Of a stretch of DNA of 64,000 nucleotides, positions 54,501 to 60,816 are shown in pieces. The notes under the pieces are model-generated. The model had not been told where the DNA came from and searched no databases. It saw only the letters and a program-made list of their open reading frames with translations. The first letter of the stretch is position 1. The number at the start of each line of letters is the position of its first letter. The stretch is from DATGZX01 sp035296965 (lineage in GTDB: Bacteria; Planctomycetota; Planctomycetia; Gemmatales; Gemmataceae): assembly GCA_035296965.1 (NCBI GenBank), contig DATGZX010000321.1, forward strand, positions 11,486 to 75,485, read 5' to 3'. The position numbers and the translations under genes are program-made.

Positions 54501-56104
54501 TGCGGGCGGCTTCGGTGTTGGCGAAATACGACCCAGACAGCGAAAGATGGGTGAAGGTGCAAGAAGCGGTGGCCAACGATCTGGTCGCCGTGCCTGCTTC
54601 GTATTTGTCCCTCTGGATGGACTCACTACGTCCGGTGCGGCAAAAGCTGCTCGCTCCCCTTTCTGCTGTGTATCGAAATGCCAGTCGTCGAGAAACGGAT
54701 CGGTCGTTGGCGACTGATGTTCTCGCTGACTATGCCGCCGACCAGCCGCAAGTGTTGGCTGATTTGCTGATCGACGCTGATGAGAAGCAGTTCGCAGTCA
54801 TCTACCCGAAGTTCAAGGATCGTGGCGAGCAAGGACTGCCGGTGCTAACAGGGGAGATCGACAAGAAGCTCCCGTCCGATCTGCCATCCTCTGACGAAAG
54901 CAGAGAGAGGCTGGCGAAGCGGCAAGCGAATGCAGCGGTGGCCCTCTTGAAGATGGACCGGCCTGACAAGGTCTGGCCGCTTTTGAAACACAGTCCCGAT
55001 CCGAGAGTGCGGAGCTATCTGATCCATCGCCTGAGTCCGCTGGGGGCCGACGCCAAGGCCATCGTCAAGCGGCTGGATGAGGAGCCGGAGGTGACGATAC
55101 GCCGGGCGTTGATTTTGAGCCTGGGAGAGTTCGGCGAGAAGGATTTTACGCCCGATGAACGCAAAGGGCTGCTGCGAAAGTTGCAGGAGATATACCGCAC
55201 GGCTGCCGATCCAGGTATCCATGCTGCGTCCGAATGGCTGATGCGGCAGTGGAAACAAGAAACGTTGCTGCAACAAATCAACGACGAGTGGGCGAAAGAC
55301 AAAGCGCAGCGAGAAAAGCGTCTGGAGGGTTTCGAGCAATTAGTCACGAAGGATAAAGAGAAAGCCCCGCCGCAGTGGTACGTCAATGGTCAAGGTCAGA
55401 CGATGGTGGTGATTCCTGGCCCAGTGGAATTCTCCATGGGATCGCCGCCCTCGGAGGTGGGATGGAATCCCAACGAGCAGTTGCATCGTCGCCGGATCGA
55501 GCGCACGTTCGCTGTCGCCGGCACGCCGGTGACGGTGGAGCAGTTTCGGCGTTTCTTGAAGGCAAACCCGGAAACACAACGTCAGTTTGACTCCGGGGGC
55601 AAGGCTGAAGGGTTTTTGCGGAAATACAGCCCGGAGGGGAAGTGTCCAATCGTTATCGTGAGCTGGTACATGGCGGCGGAGTATTGCAATTGGCTGAGCA
55701 AGGAGGAAGGTATAGCTAAGGAGGAATGGTGCTACGAACCCGAGACCTCTGCGCCCTTGGCCGTCGTGGCCAGCATGACGGGTTTGATGGTTTCCAGTTC
55801 GGGGCCAGGGCCACTGCTGGCGGCCTCGTCCCTGCTCCCCGGAAGAAGCGTTTCGGCAGAGTATGGCGATGGCATGAGGCTCAAGAGGGACTATTTGCGA
55901 CGGACAGGCTATCGGCTGCCTACGGAGGCTGAATGGGAATATGGGTGCCGTGCGCAAACGGTTACGAGCCGGTACTACGGCGAGACGGAGGCATTGCTGG
56001 GGGAGTACGGCTGGTACCAAACGAATGCGGCCGAGCGAAGTTGGCCGGTGGGGAGGAAAAAGCCGAACGATCTGGGCCTGTTTGACATGCACGGCAACGT
56101 CTAG
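51575..56104 (+). CDS. Kinase-nSTAND-TM-FGE protein (DGR target), stopped early by TAG; 1509 aa
   Basis: Residues 30-295 are a Hanks kinase (LGQGGFGIVYLA, AIKV with Lys 61, HRDIKPSN at 153, DFG at 173, YMSPEQARG). A Pro-rich linker leads to a STAND-type NTPase with Walker A GPSGCGKSS at 394 and Walker B VVIVLDQFEQWL at 468. Then come YYQLTHDYLVHSLREWL, one membrane helix (MLVGGLLAVATFTGLAI), helical repeats and an FGE/C-type-lectin domain (PGPVEFSMGS, RLPTEAEWEYG, LFDMHGNV). TAG at 56102 replaces the Trp of GNVWNWC; the domain continues in frame to 56330. A palindromic repeat is inserted at 53690-53815. Likely an inactivated defence/signalling protein whose FGE end was diversified. Confidence 0.88.
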   Translation: MNDPDSTRGTAAAEAPSLPADSAPQPERIGRYRIERVLGQGGFGIVYLAHDDQLQRLVAIKVPHRHLVTQEADAEAYLTEARTVAALDHPHIVPVFDAGSAKDCPCYVVSKYIEGSTLAQRIKANRPSVAEAMELVATVAETLHYAHQKGLVHRDIKPSNILLDNSGKPYVADFGLALRERDIGKGPGYAGTPAYMSPEQARGEGHRVDGRSDIFSLGVVLYELLVGHRPFRADSQADLMEQITSFEARPPRQYDDSIPKELDRICLKALSKRGSERYTTAKDMADDLRHFFEQSTQEERQALRSHGSAPGGPPATLVPTPLPSPVPTPASDLQLVKIVPKGLRSFDAQDADFFLELLPGARDREGLPDSIRFWKARIEETDAEKTFSVGLICGPSGCGKSSLVKAGLLPRLSDHVIAVYVEATAPETETRLLNGLRKCCPALADNLGLKETLAALRRGQGIPVGKKVVIVLDQFEQWLHAKKEEENTELVQALRQCDGGRLQCIVMVRDDFWMAVIRFMRELEIRLVEGQNSAAVDLFDLDHARKVLAAFGRAFGKLPENAGDTSKDQKEFVKQAVSGLAQEGKVISVRLALFAEMMKGKTWTPATLKEVGGTEGVGVTFLEETFSATTAPPEHRYHQKAARADLKALLPETGSDIKGHMRSYAELLEASGYGSRPKDFDDLLRILDNEIRLITPTDPEGKEDDVAAFARTRANPEGEEEAEVAAFARTRANPEGAANPHSGECGYTRYYQLTHDYLVHSLREWLTRKQKETRRGRAELLLADRAAVWNARPENRQLPSLLQWLQIKSLTAKKTWTPPQQKMMRKGGKYHAVRGMLVGGLLAVATFTGLAIREQVNEQRKATQAAGLVHSLLNADTAQVPAIIDGMGEYRRWTDPLLREENDKAEDKPRPKLHVSLALLRVDAGQVDYLMGRLLKATPQEVPVVSNALLPYKDRLLDKLWAVVEKPGKGEEQQRLRAASVLAKYDPDSERWVKVQEAVANDLVAVPASYLSLWMDSLRPVRQKLLAPLSAVYRNASRRETDRSLATDVLADYAADQPQVLADLLIDADEKQFAVIYPKFKDRGEQGLPVLTGEIDKKLPSDLPSSDESRERLAKRQANAAVALLKMDRPDKVWPLLKHSPDPRVRSYLIHRLSPLGADAKAIVKRLDEEPEVTIRRALILSLGEFGEKDFTPDERKGLLRKLQEIYRTAADPGIHAASEWLMRQWKQETLLQQINDEWAKDKAQREKRLEGFEQLVTKDKEKAPPQWYVNGQGQTMVVIPGPVEFSMGSPPSEVGWNPNEQLHRRRIERTFAVAGTPVTVEQFRRFLKANPETQRQFDSGGKAEGFLRKYSPEGKCPIVIVSWYMAAEYCNWLSKEEGIAKEEWCYEPETSAPLAVVASMTGLMVSSSGPGPLLAASSLLPGRSVSAEYGDGMRLKRDYLRRTGYRLPTEAEWEYGCRAQTVTSRYYGETEALLGEYGWYQTNAAERSWPVGRKKPNDLGLFDMHGNV
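53690..53815. repeat. REP copies inserted in frame inside the kinase-STAND gene
   Basis: GTAGCCGCGTTCGCC-type units occur directly at 53690-53714 and 53744-53768 (54 bases apart) and inverted at 53791-53815. They belong to the family of the palindrome upstream of rex (4908-4979). They translate as AAFARTRANPEG twice and then ANPHSGECGYTR, and lie between two conserved STAND-region phrases (TPTDPEGK and YYQLTHDYL). Confidence 0.85.
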
Positions 56105-56332
56105 AACTGGTGCCAAGAGGAATTCGAGACCTACGGCAAGGATCGGGGCGGAAAGCCAATAGTAGATAAGGAGAGTAGTTTACTAGTTAGTGATAAGCGT
56201 GGCCGTGTGTTGCGGGGTGGCTCGTTCAACAATCTTGCGTCGCTCGTTCGTTCTGCCTTCCGTATCCTCGATGTGCCGACGCTCCGGACTTTCAGTTTCG
56301 GTTTCCGTCCGGCGAGGACTTTTACGCCTTGA
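56102..56332 (+). pseudogene. C-terminal FGE segment cut off by the TAG stop
   Basis: The frame of the kinase-STAND gene continues after TAG for 75 codons to TGA at 56330. It reads NWCQEEFETYGKDRGG, then GRVLRGGSFNN, VRSAFR and FGFRPAR, the standard end of an FGE domain. One base change (TGG to TAG) explains the stop. No ribosome-binding site is seen for independent translation. Confidence 0.85.
56204..56308 (+). other. DGR variable-region-like segment (VR)
   Basis: The framework RVLRGGS-NN ... RSA-R ... P--R---GFR is the classic C-type-lectin variable region of diversity-generating retroelements. Positions that are usually Asn (AAC/AAT) in a template repeat are here non-Asn but still end in C or T: TTC 56225, CTT 56234, CTC 56243, GTT 56246, TTC 56258, ATC 56264, CTC 56267, CTC 56282, ACT 56288, TTC 56291, AGT 56294. 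That is what adenine-specific mutagenesis of AAY codons would leave. No matching template repeat is found in the window. Confidence 0.75.
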
Positions 56333-56352
56333 TTTCTTTACGACTTTACCCT

Positions 56353-56365
56353 TCCCCGAAGGGGA
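56353..56365 (+). other. Short hairpin downstream of the VR
   Basis: TCCCC-GAA-GGGGA lies 21 bases after the VR-bearing frame's TGA. In characterised DGRs a small GC-rich hairpin just beyond the VR and its mutagenic-homology site helps target recognition. The stem here is only five base pairs, so the parallel is tentative. Confidence 0.45.
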
Positions 56366-56415
56366 CGAAAATTGAAATCCGTCTAGAACACATGTACACT
56401 ATACAATAGGCGGGT

Positions 56416-56772
56416 ATGGCAGACCTCAAGAAGCACGAGGAACTGGTCGTCATCACGAAAACCTACGACCTGATTCTCTGGTCGTGCAATCACACCGGCA
56501 AGTTCCCCCGCAATCATCGTTTCGTGCTGGGTGAACGCATCGAGCGGAACCTTTACGATCTGCTGGAATCCCTGATCCGAGCCAAGTACACCCGGGAACG
56601 TCAGGGCCTGCTGGAGCAGGCCAACCTCGTTCTCGAAATCCTGCGGTTCCAAATGCGACTCGCAAAGGACTTGCAGTGCCTCAAGGTCGAGAGTTACGGC
56701 TTCGCTGCGAAGGCTATTGACGAGATTGGCAAGCTGGTGGGCGGCTGGCTCAAGAGCAGTGGCAAGGCATGA
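56416..56772 (+). CDS. avd: Avd, DGR accessory variability determinant, 118 aa
   Basis: Avd is a small four-helix-bundle, pentameric, basic protein that binds the DGR reverse transcriptase and template RNA. This sequence has the family pattern: LVVITKTYDLILWSCNHTGKFPRNHRFVLGERIERNLYDLLESLIRA, then LEQANLVLEILRFQMRLAKDLQCL and AAKAIDEIGKLVGGWLKS. Length and basicity are normal and no disabling change is seen. The family is also related to 23S rRNA intervening-sequence proteins, but its place right after a VR-bearing FGE gene and overlapping an RT-like start (ATGA) makes Avd the best reading. Confidence 0.88.
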   Translation: MADLKKHEELVVITKTYDLILWSCNHTGKFPRNHRFVLGERIERNLYDLLESLIRAKYTRERQGLLEQANLVLEILRFQMRLAKDLQCLKVESYGFAAKAIDEIGKLVGGWLKSSGKA

Positions 56773-56851
56773 AGCGCCACGGCAACTTGTGGCAACCACC
56801 CGGCCGGCGAAAATGAGCCGTGCAGATGTTGGTATCTAAGAGATGGCTCAT
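56750..56851 (-). pseudogene. Truncated PIN-domain (VapC-like) toxin
   Basis: The ATG at 56851 overlaps the antitoxin stop (ATGA). The frame reads MSHLLDTNICTAHFRRPGG, a typical PIN start with its first catalytic Asp in LLDTN. From about 56793 it runs into the complement of the RT/avd sequence and ends at TGA 56750 after 33 codons. PIN toxins need about 130 residues with three further acidic residues, so this one is inactive. Confidence 0.65.
56769..56816 (+). pseudogene. Remnant of a DGR reverse transcriptase N-terminus
   Basis: The avd stop overlaps an ATG (ATGA at 56769-56772). The new frame reads MKRHGNLW and then QPPGRRK and a stop. MKRxGNLW/F is how many DGR reverse transcriptases begin, and RT genes usually follow avd. 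After the eighth codon the sequence no longer fits an RT; from about 56794 it is the complement of a PIN toxin. I infer that the RT gene was deleted, leaving its first codons. Confidence 0.6.
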
Positions 56852-57090
56852 TCCTGCTCCATCGGCGACCTACGTTCCAGCTTCCGGTCCTGCTGAATCT
56901 TTTCCATGACGGCATCCATTTCCGGGTAGTTTGTCCAGCCGCCTGCCGACCGAAGAATGCCTTCGCCCCACTTCTTCGTCGCCGGAACTATCTTTACCTG
57001 GACCTCGACTTCCTGGCCTTCGGCCACACCGGGGTCTTCGTCGAGTTCAATGGTCCTGCCGTGGACCTTGCCATGTAGTGTTTTGGTCAT
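56848..57090 (-). CDS. Antitoxin-like protein, 80 aa
   Basis: AGGAGGAAACC precedes the ATG at 57090. The N-terminal half KVHGRTIELDEDPGVAEGQEVEVQVKI is a small beta domain (AbrB/DUF104-like) found in many planctomycete and cyanobacterial antitoxins of PIN toxins. The C-terminal half (ILRSAGGWTNYPEMDAVMEKIQQDRK) is the probable toxin-binding tail. Its stop overlaps the start of a truncated PIN toxin. It is intact although its toxin is gone. Confidence 0.75.
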   Translation of the reverse strand: MTKTLHGKVHGRTIELDEDPGVAEGQEVEVQVKIVPATKKWGEGILRSAGGWTNYPEMDAVMEKIQQDRKLERRSPMEQE

Positions 57091-57447
57091 GATGGTTTCC
57101 TCCTATAGGTCGCCATGCTTCATCTTAGGCTGGCGCTGGCTTTCTCCGAAAGCGTTGTTCCATTGGCGGCAAAAGTCTCATCAGCGGCGAGACCATTCGC
57201 CCCAACGCCGCGCTTGGGTGGCCGGGGCTGGAGGCTTCCGCAAGCCCCGGCGGAACGGACGGCTACGCTATTGTCCGACTGCGGGCCACAAAGATTGCAA
57301 GTCTGGTTGTGGGTAAAAACTACCCGTTCAGAACAAATCGACACCGCACTCATTGTTGATCTCATAGCGCATTGTCTGTTAGCTCAGCATTTTCGGCCGA
57401 TTTTTTGAATATTTAGTCGGAGAGCCGTTGGCATCGGACTTGCAATA
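57091..57447. other. Intergenic region with a GC-rich hairpin
   Basis: About 360 bases with no gene. At 57221-57251 GCCGGGGCT pairs with AGCCCCGGC, enclosing a smaller GGAGGCTTCC hairpin; this is the style of a dispersed palindrome. The rest should hold the antitoxin promoter. Confidence 0.5.
57221..57251. repeat. GC-rich palindromic hairpin
   Basis: Nine-base arms GCCGGGGCT and AGCCCCGGC around an inner GGAG/CTTCC hairpin. It resembles dispersed REP elements by shape; no second copy was found in this window. Confidence 0.55.
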
Positions 57448-57819
57448 GTGTCATTCACCGAGACGAACACCTCGGAACATGATTCTTCCCAGCTGCCGGC
57501 TCCCCGCTCTGGAAAGCAACATCTCGGCAGGATTCCCCGCAGTGCCTGGGCGTCACACCCTTTTACCAAAAAGAGGTCTGTCCATGTCGTGCTCATTCCG
57601 GCTCGTGATCAGTTTGTGCCCGCTGTGGAATCGCTGGAAGAGCGAACAAATCCGGATTCCACGTCTTACGCGTCTCTCTACGCCAACCTATTGCATCGTA
57701 GCCCCTCGCAAAACGAGATTGCCGTGTGCGCCGCAGAGCTGGATAGCGGTGTGCCGGCGTTTGCCACCACATCGCTCTTCGTTGTACCAGCCGCCGAGGT
57801 TGGCGTCGCACTCTCTTAA
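57448..57819 (+). CDS. Truncated exported protein with LEERTNP motif and DUF4214-like start, 123 aa
   Basis: The N-terminal 60 residues end in VESLEERTNP, the planctomycete export-associated motif related to LEDRTLLS at 23.9 kb. Next comes SYASLYANLLHRSPSQNEIAVCAAEL, which resembles the DUF4214 repeat (YVxxLYxxLLxRxPxxxE). Proteins with these parts are normally many hundreds of residues long; this one stops after about 40 more. I read it as a 5' fragment or a short relative. GTG start, weak ribosome-binding site. Confidence 0.5.
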   Translation: MSFTETNTSEHDSSQLPAPRSGKQHLGRIPRSAWASHPFTKKRSVHVVLIPARDQFVPAVESLEERTNPDSTSYASLYANLLHRSPSQNEIAVCAAELDSGVPAFATTSLFVVPAAEVGVALS

Positions 57820-57955
57820 CCCAGGGTGTGACTACCCGCGACGCCCAACCAGCCGTTTTCTGCCGCTGCGCCCGCTGTGAAGCGATCGTCTCATCGAGAC
57901 GTGCTGCTTGCCTGAGGAATGAGAGTTCCAAACCTTTTTTTACAGGAGTCTTGCG

Positions 57956-58351
57956 ATGACGAAATTCATGGGATTGGTGGTAGCCCTCGTGGCTGCGATG
58001 GGCGTGACGCTGGCCACGCCCGCCTCCAGTGAGGCCGGCGGCTTCCGACGCTGCCGGAGTTATTACGTCGAACCCTGCTGCTACAGCCGTCCTGTCGTGG
58101 ACTGCTGCCCGACCAACTATGGCTGCTACACACCAATGGTTCCTTGCTGCAGTAACACCTGGTCCACCGTGGTAGCTCCCGGCTGCTCCGCGAGCTACTA
58201 CCCGACCGGCGCCGGCTACTCGTCGGGGTACTACCGGACCGCCCCCGGCTACTCATCGGGGTACTATCGGGTCGGCAACGTGATCATCAATGGCCGGCGC
58301 TGGGGAGATATCGGCAGTCGTTACAGCTACGGCGACCTTATCCGGTGGTAA
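57956..58351 (+). CDS. Exported Cys/Tyr-rich protein, 131 aa
   Basis: AGGAG lies eight bases before the ATG. The signal peptide (MGLVVALVAAMGVTLATPASSEA) is followed by a Cys-rich stretch with paired Cys (EPCCYSRP, DCCPTNYGC, PCCSNTW) and a repeat of GYSSGYYR. The end is basic (NGRRWGDIGSRYSYGDLIRW). Probably a disulfide-stabilised envelope protein; the family is unknown to me. Confidence 0.8.
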   Translation: MTKFMGLVVALVAAMGVTLATPASSEAGGFRRCRSYYVEPCCYSRPVVDCCPTNYGCYTPMVPCCSNTWSTVVAPGCSASYYPTGAGYSSGYYRTAPGYSSGYYRVGNVIINGRRWGDIGSRYSYGDLIRW

Positions 58352-58380
58352 GGCTCCTCCGCCCGTGAAGGGTGAAACCA

Positions 58381-58434
58381 AAAGGGGCGCGTCTATTTAC
58401 AGGACAGGCTGCATAAATTGACGCGTCCCCTTTG
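58381..58434. repeat. REP-like palindrome, AAAGGGGACGCGTC family
   Basis: The left arm AAAGGGGCGCGTCTATTTA at 58381-58399 pairs imperfectly with the right arm at 58414-58433. It lies between the Cys/Tyr-rich protein and the converging isoprenoid-type gene, overlapping the 3' end of the latter. Confidence 0.7.
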
Positions 58435-59245
58435 TCTCCTCAAGGTGGGTTCGTTGCCTCCAACGGCCTAGAACTATTACCAGCTTCGTACAAGTCGATA
58501 CTAGAAACAGGGCTGAGCGCAGCGGGAAAATATCGCCAGTTCGTGGCAACTCGCGATCGTCCGCATAGCCAAGTGCTGCCAACCAAGTTAGTTCAATTGC
58601 CTGTGGGAGTGACCTGGAAGCAGTCAGAAAACTAGGCAATCCAGCGGACATATCCGTTGAATAGTCCAGCACGTCGTCGATGATTTGGCACTGCATCACG
58701 ATTCGAAAAAGGATATTGAGATCAGCATCGCAGTAGGTCGCGCGGATTCCCTCGTCGAGGCACTCGTTGCCATTGGCTGTCGTGGCCACCATTCCAAGCG
58801 AAAGCCGCACGACGGCCTCACGGTACAGACCCACTTTTTGAAATTGCCAATAATCTCCGCCGGGCAATGGACGTCTGCTCTCCAGGTCCTTAAGTCTTCG
58901 CAGATATTCGTCCACGGACGAGCGGATTCCAGCTTCTTCAAGCAGTTGCAGCGTTATACGACACTCGTGCCGGCAACAATACTTGTTATCGAAAGCCGCA
59001 TTGGCGCAGGCTGCGAAATCGAGCAATGCTGCCAGCATTCTGAGTTTAGGCATCGGCAGTGGTTTCGCGTTGCGAAGCATGTGAAGCGAGTCGAAAGCCA
59101 TGATGCACAAGACTCGCAACGGGGTTTTAGGCCTGGCAGACATGAACAGCGACAGTCCGCGCACAATACTTGTGACCGCAATCAGGATTGACGAGATCCT
59201 GGCATAAAGTGCATTCCATCGTTCGCAAATGGCCTGAAAGTTCAT
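58397..59245 (-). CDS. Class 1 isoprenoid-synthase-like enzyme, 282 aa
   Basis: The protein is all-helical. Residues 185-208 (MQCQIIDDVLDYSTDMSAGLPSFLTA) match the second-half motif of trans-isoprenyl synthase-fold enzymes, with the Asp pair DDVLD at 190-194 and the G-x-PS-x-LT phrase. The first Asp motif is degenerate (ACANAAFDNK near residue 80), as in the broad class 1 isoprenoid enzyme family. It is last in a three-gene operon, 27 bases after a metallophosphoesterase. The product is unknown: prenyl transfer or terpene-type chemistry is inferred. The stop lies inside a palindromic repeat. Confidence 0.72.
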   Translation of the reverse strand: MNFQAICERWNALYARISSILIAVTSIVRGLSLFMSARPKTPLRVLCIMAFDSLHMLRNAKPLPMPKLRMLAALLDFAACANAAFDNKYCCRHECRITLQLLEEAGIRSSVDEYLRRLKDLESRRPLPGGDYWQFQKVGLYREAVVRLSLGMVATTANGNECLDEGIRATYCDADLNILFRIVMQCQIIDDVLDYSTDMSAGLPSFLTASRSLPQAIELTWLAALGYADDRELPRTGDIFPLRSALFLVSTCTKLVIVLGRWRQRTHLEETKGTRQFMQPVL

Positions 59246-59272
59246 CGGTCGGCCTTGATGAGTGCGTTGACT

Positions 59273-59980
59273 TCACACGTGGCACAAAACGACCTCCCGC
59301 GGACACCGCCAGCGGATCGGCACTAGATCACTAACGCCGCGACTCACCACCAGCCGTGTCGATCCATACTGATGGCTTAGATAACAATACGGGTAGAAAA
59401 CCGCTCCGGGAAACAGACGGTCTCGAAACTCAAACGCAACCACTTGACAGCCATGGAGATGCCCGGCCAGAACCAGGTCATAGCCATGGTGACGCGCAGT
59501 TTTCCAGACGCGCGGGTTGTGCGCGCACAGAACTTGAAAATCACCCTCGGGTAAAGACGCCGCGTCGGGACCGGACACGGCAATCACTCGAGAACCATGC
59601 GCTACTCGAGCGGCGCCAGCATGAATCCATTTACCCCCGCCGCTCACTACCGCGTCGCGGACTCGATTCGTACCGACATGTCTGTCGTGGTTGCCGCCAA
59701 CAGCGAAGACCGGTGCTACCTCGCAGAGCGCGCCGACCAAATCGCCAAGCTTGCCTAATTCCGCCGGCCCATCTACCAGGTCGCCACCCAATAGCAGCAC
59801 ATCTGTTTCGGAAGAGCGCGCGGATTCGATTACCTGCCGACAGAGATTATCGGCACGTGCCCGCCGAAGATGTATATCGCTCACATACATGAGACGGCAC
59901 GCATCATACCGCATCGACAGGCGCTCCTCGCGGATGTGAAGAGTTCCGTTAAGCCCGATGGTCAGCGGTCCCGCAGACAA
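59273..59980 (-). CDS. Metallophosphoesterase, 235 aa
   Basis: All five calcineurin-like metal motifs are present: YVSDIHLRR, LLGGDLVDG, VGGNHDRH, VLCAHNPRVW and LAGHLHGCQ. The TTG at 59980 has AGGGAGA at good spacing and lies 11 bases after the kinase stop; an internal ATG (SMRYDACRLM) is the alternative. No signal peptide. In this operon it may remove phosphate or diphosphate from an isoprenoid intermediate; that is inference. Confidence 0.88.
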   Translation of the reverse strand: MSAGPLTIGLNGTLHIREERLSMRYDACRLMYVSDIHLRRARADNLCRQVIESARSSETDVLLLGGDLVDGPAELGKLGDLVGALCEVAPVFAVGGNHDRHVGTNRVRDAVVSGGGKWIHAGAARVAHGSRVIAVSGPDAASLPEGDFQVLCAHNPRVWKTARHHGYDLVLAGHLHGCQVVAFEFRDRLFPGAVFYPYCYLSHQYGSTRLVVSRGVSDLVPIRWRCPREVVLCHV

Positions 59981-59991
59981 TTCTGTTCTCC

Positions 59992-60816
59992 CTATCCTGC
60001 GTCGCGACAGAGCTGCGTTCCGGGCCCCGTACTTGTGGTCGTCGCGACCCGTTGAATGATTGTCCGAACGCTCTGTAATCGATTCTCGACTAGGCGCGTC
60101 GAACAGCAGTTCGTTCTTATGTGCCAGAGTATCTTTGCGAAACCACGCGGGACGAACAGTTGCCGGCCAAGTTCGTTAAGGACAGAGGCTTCACGGTACT
60201 CCTCAATAAGAGCGGTCGCCGGTTGACGCCATTGTTCATCAGACAGCCCAATAAGCTCAAGTAGCATCACTTTCAGATCGTCGCTGTGACGCTGCGTGTG
60301 GCTGAGCCGAAAGTCATGGCGAGTGTCGAAGTCAATCAGAACTGCTCGGCCGGCAACCGGGTCATACACAATGTTGTCGAGATGCAAATCACCGTGGGAC
60401 CATGCCTCCTTGTAATGGCTGCAGGGAATCTGGTGGACTCGCCTCAGTTCGCGGGCTGCTGCGATGAACGCGTTGACGCCCGCTTCGTTCCGACGAAGCA
60501 ATTGCCGCAAACTGATACCGCAAACTTTCGGAACGATTACGGACGGGCCAGGACCTATTTTCACGGCAGGCCGCTCCGGATACAGTAACCGGGCACAATG
60601 GACCTCCCAATCCACCCACTCGTCGGCTCGGACAAACATGCGGATTCCGCTGCGCGCCAGCGCCAGGAATCGGTTCCCGAACCAAATGACAATACTTCCG
60701 CCAGCTCGGCGTCGCTTTACGAATACCGGTACGCCATCTTGCACGCTCTGCTGAATCTGATTCACACGAACACGATTCATCAGCCATGCAACGACTCGTT
60801 GCAGTTTGTCAATCAT
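59992..60816 (-). CDS. Phosphotransferase-fold (APH/lipopolysaccharide kinase-like) protein, 274 aa
   Basis: Brenner's motif HGDLHLDN is at residues 141-148 (in KEAWSHGDLHLDNIVYD) and the metal-binding DFD at 162-164 (VLIDFDTRHD). The N-lobe has VFVKRRRAGG with a candidate Lys. This is the aminoglycoside-phosphotransferase/KdkA-like kinase fold, which also phosphorylates sugars and lipids. The start ATG 60816 is uncertain; the frame is open to 60918. First gene of the operon with a metallophosphoesterase and an isoprenoid-type enzyme. Confidence 0.8.
   Translation of the reverse strand: MIDKLQRVVAWLMNRVRVNQIQQSVQDGVPVFVKRRRAGGSIVIWFGNRFLALARSGIRMFVRADEWVDWEVHCARLLYPERPAVKIGPGPSVIVPKVCGISLRQLLRRNEAGVNAFIAAARELRRVHQIPCSHYKEAWSHGDLHLDNIVYDPVAGRAVLIDFDTRHDFRLSHTQRHSDDLKVMLLELIGLSDEQWRQPATALIEEYREASVLNELGRQLFVPRGFAKILWHIRTNCCSTRLVENRLQSVRTIIQRVATTTSTGPGTQLCRDAG

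Noticed and set aside
56773..57447. Search for a DGR template repeat and reverse transcriptase body after avd
   Set aside because: No near copy of the VR framework and no RT motif such as a YxDD box is present here or elsewhere in the window, so no intact DGR is claimed.
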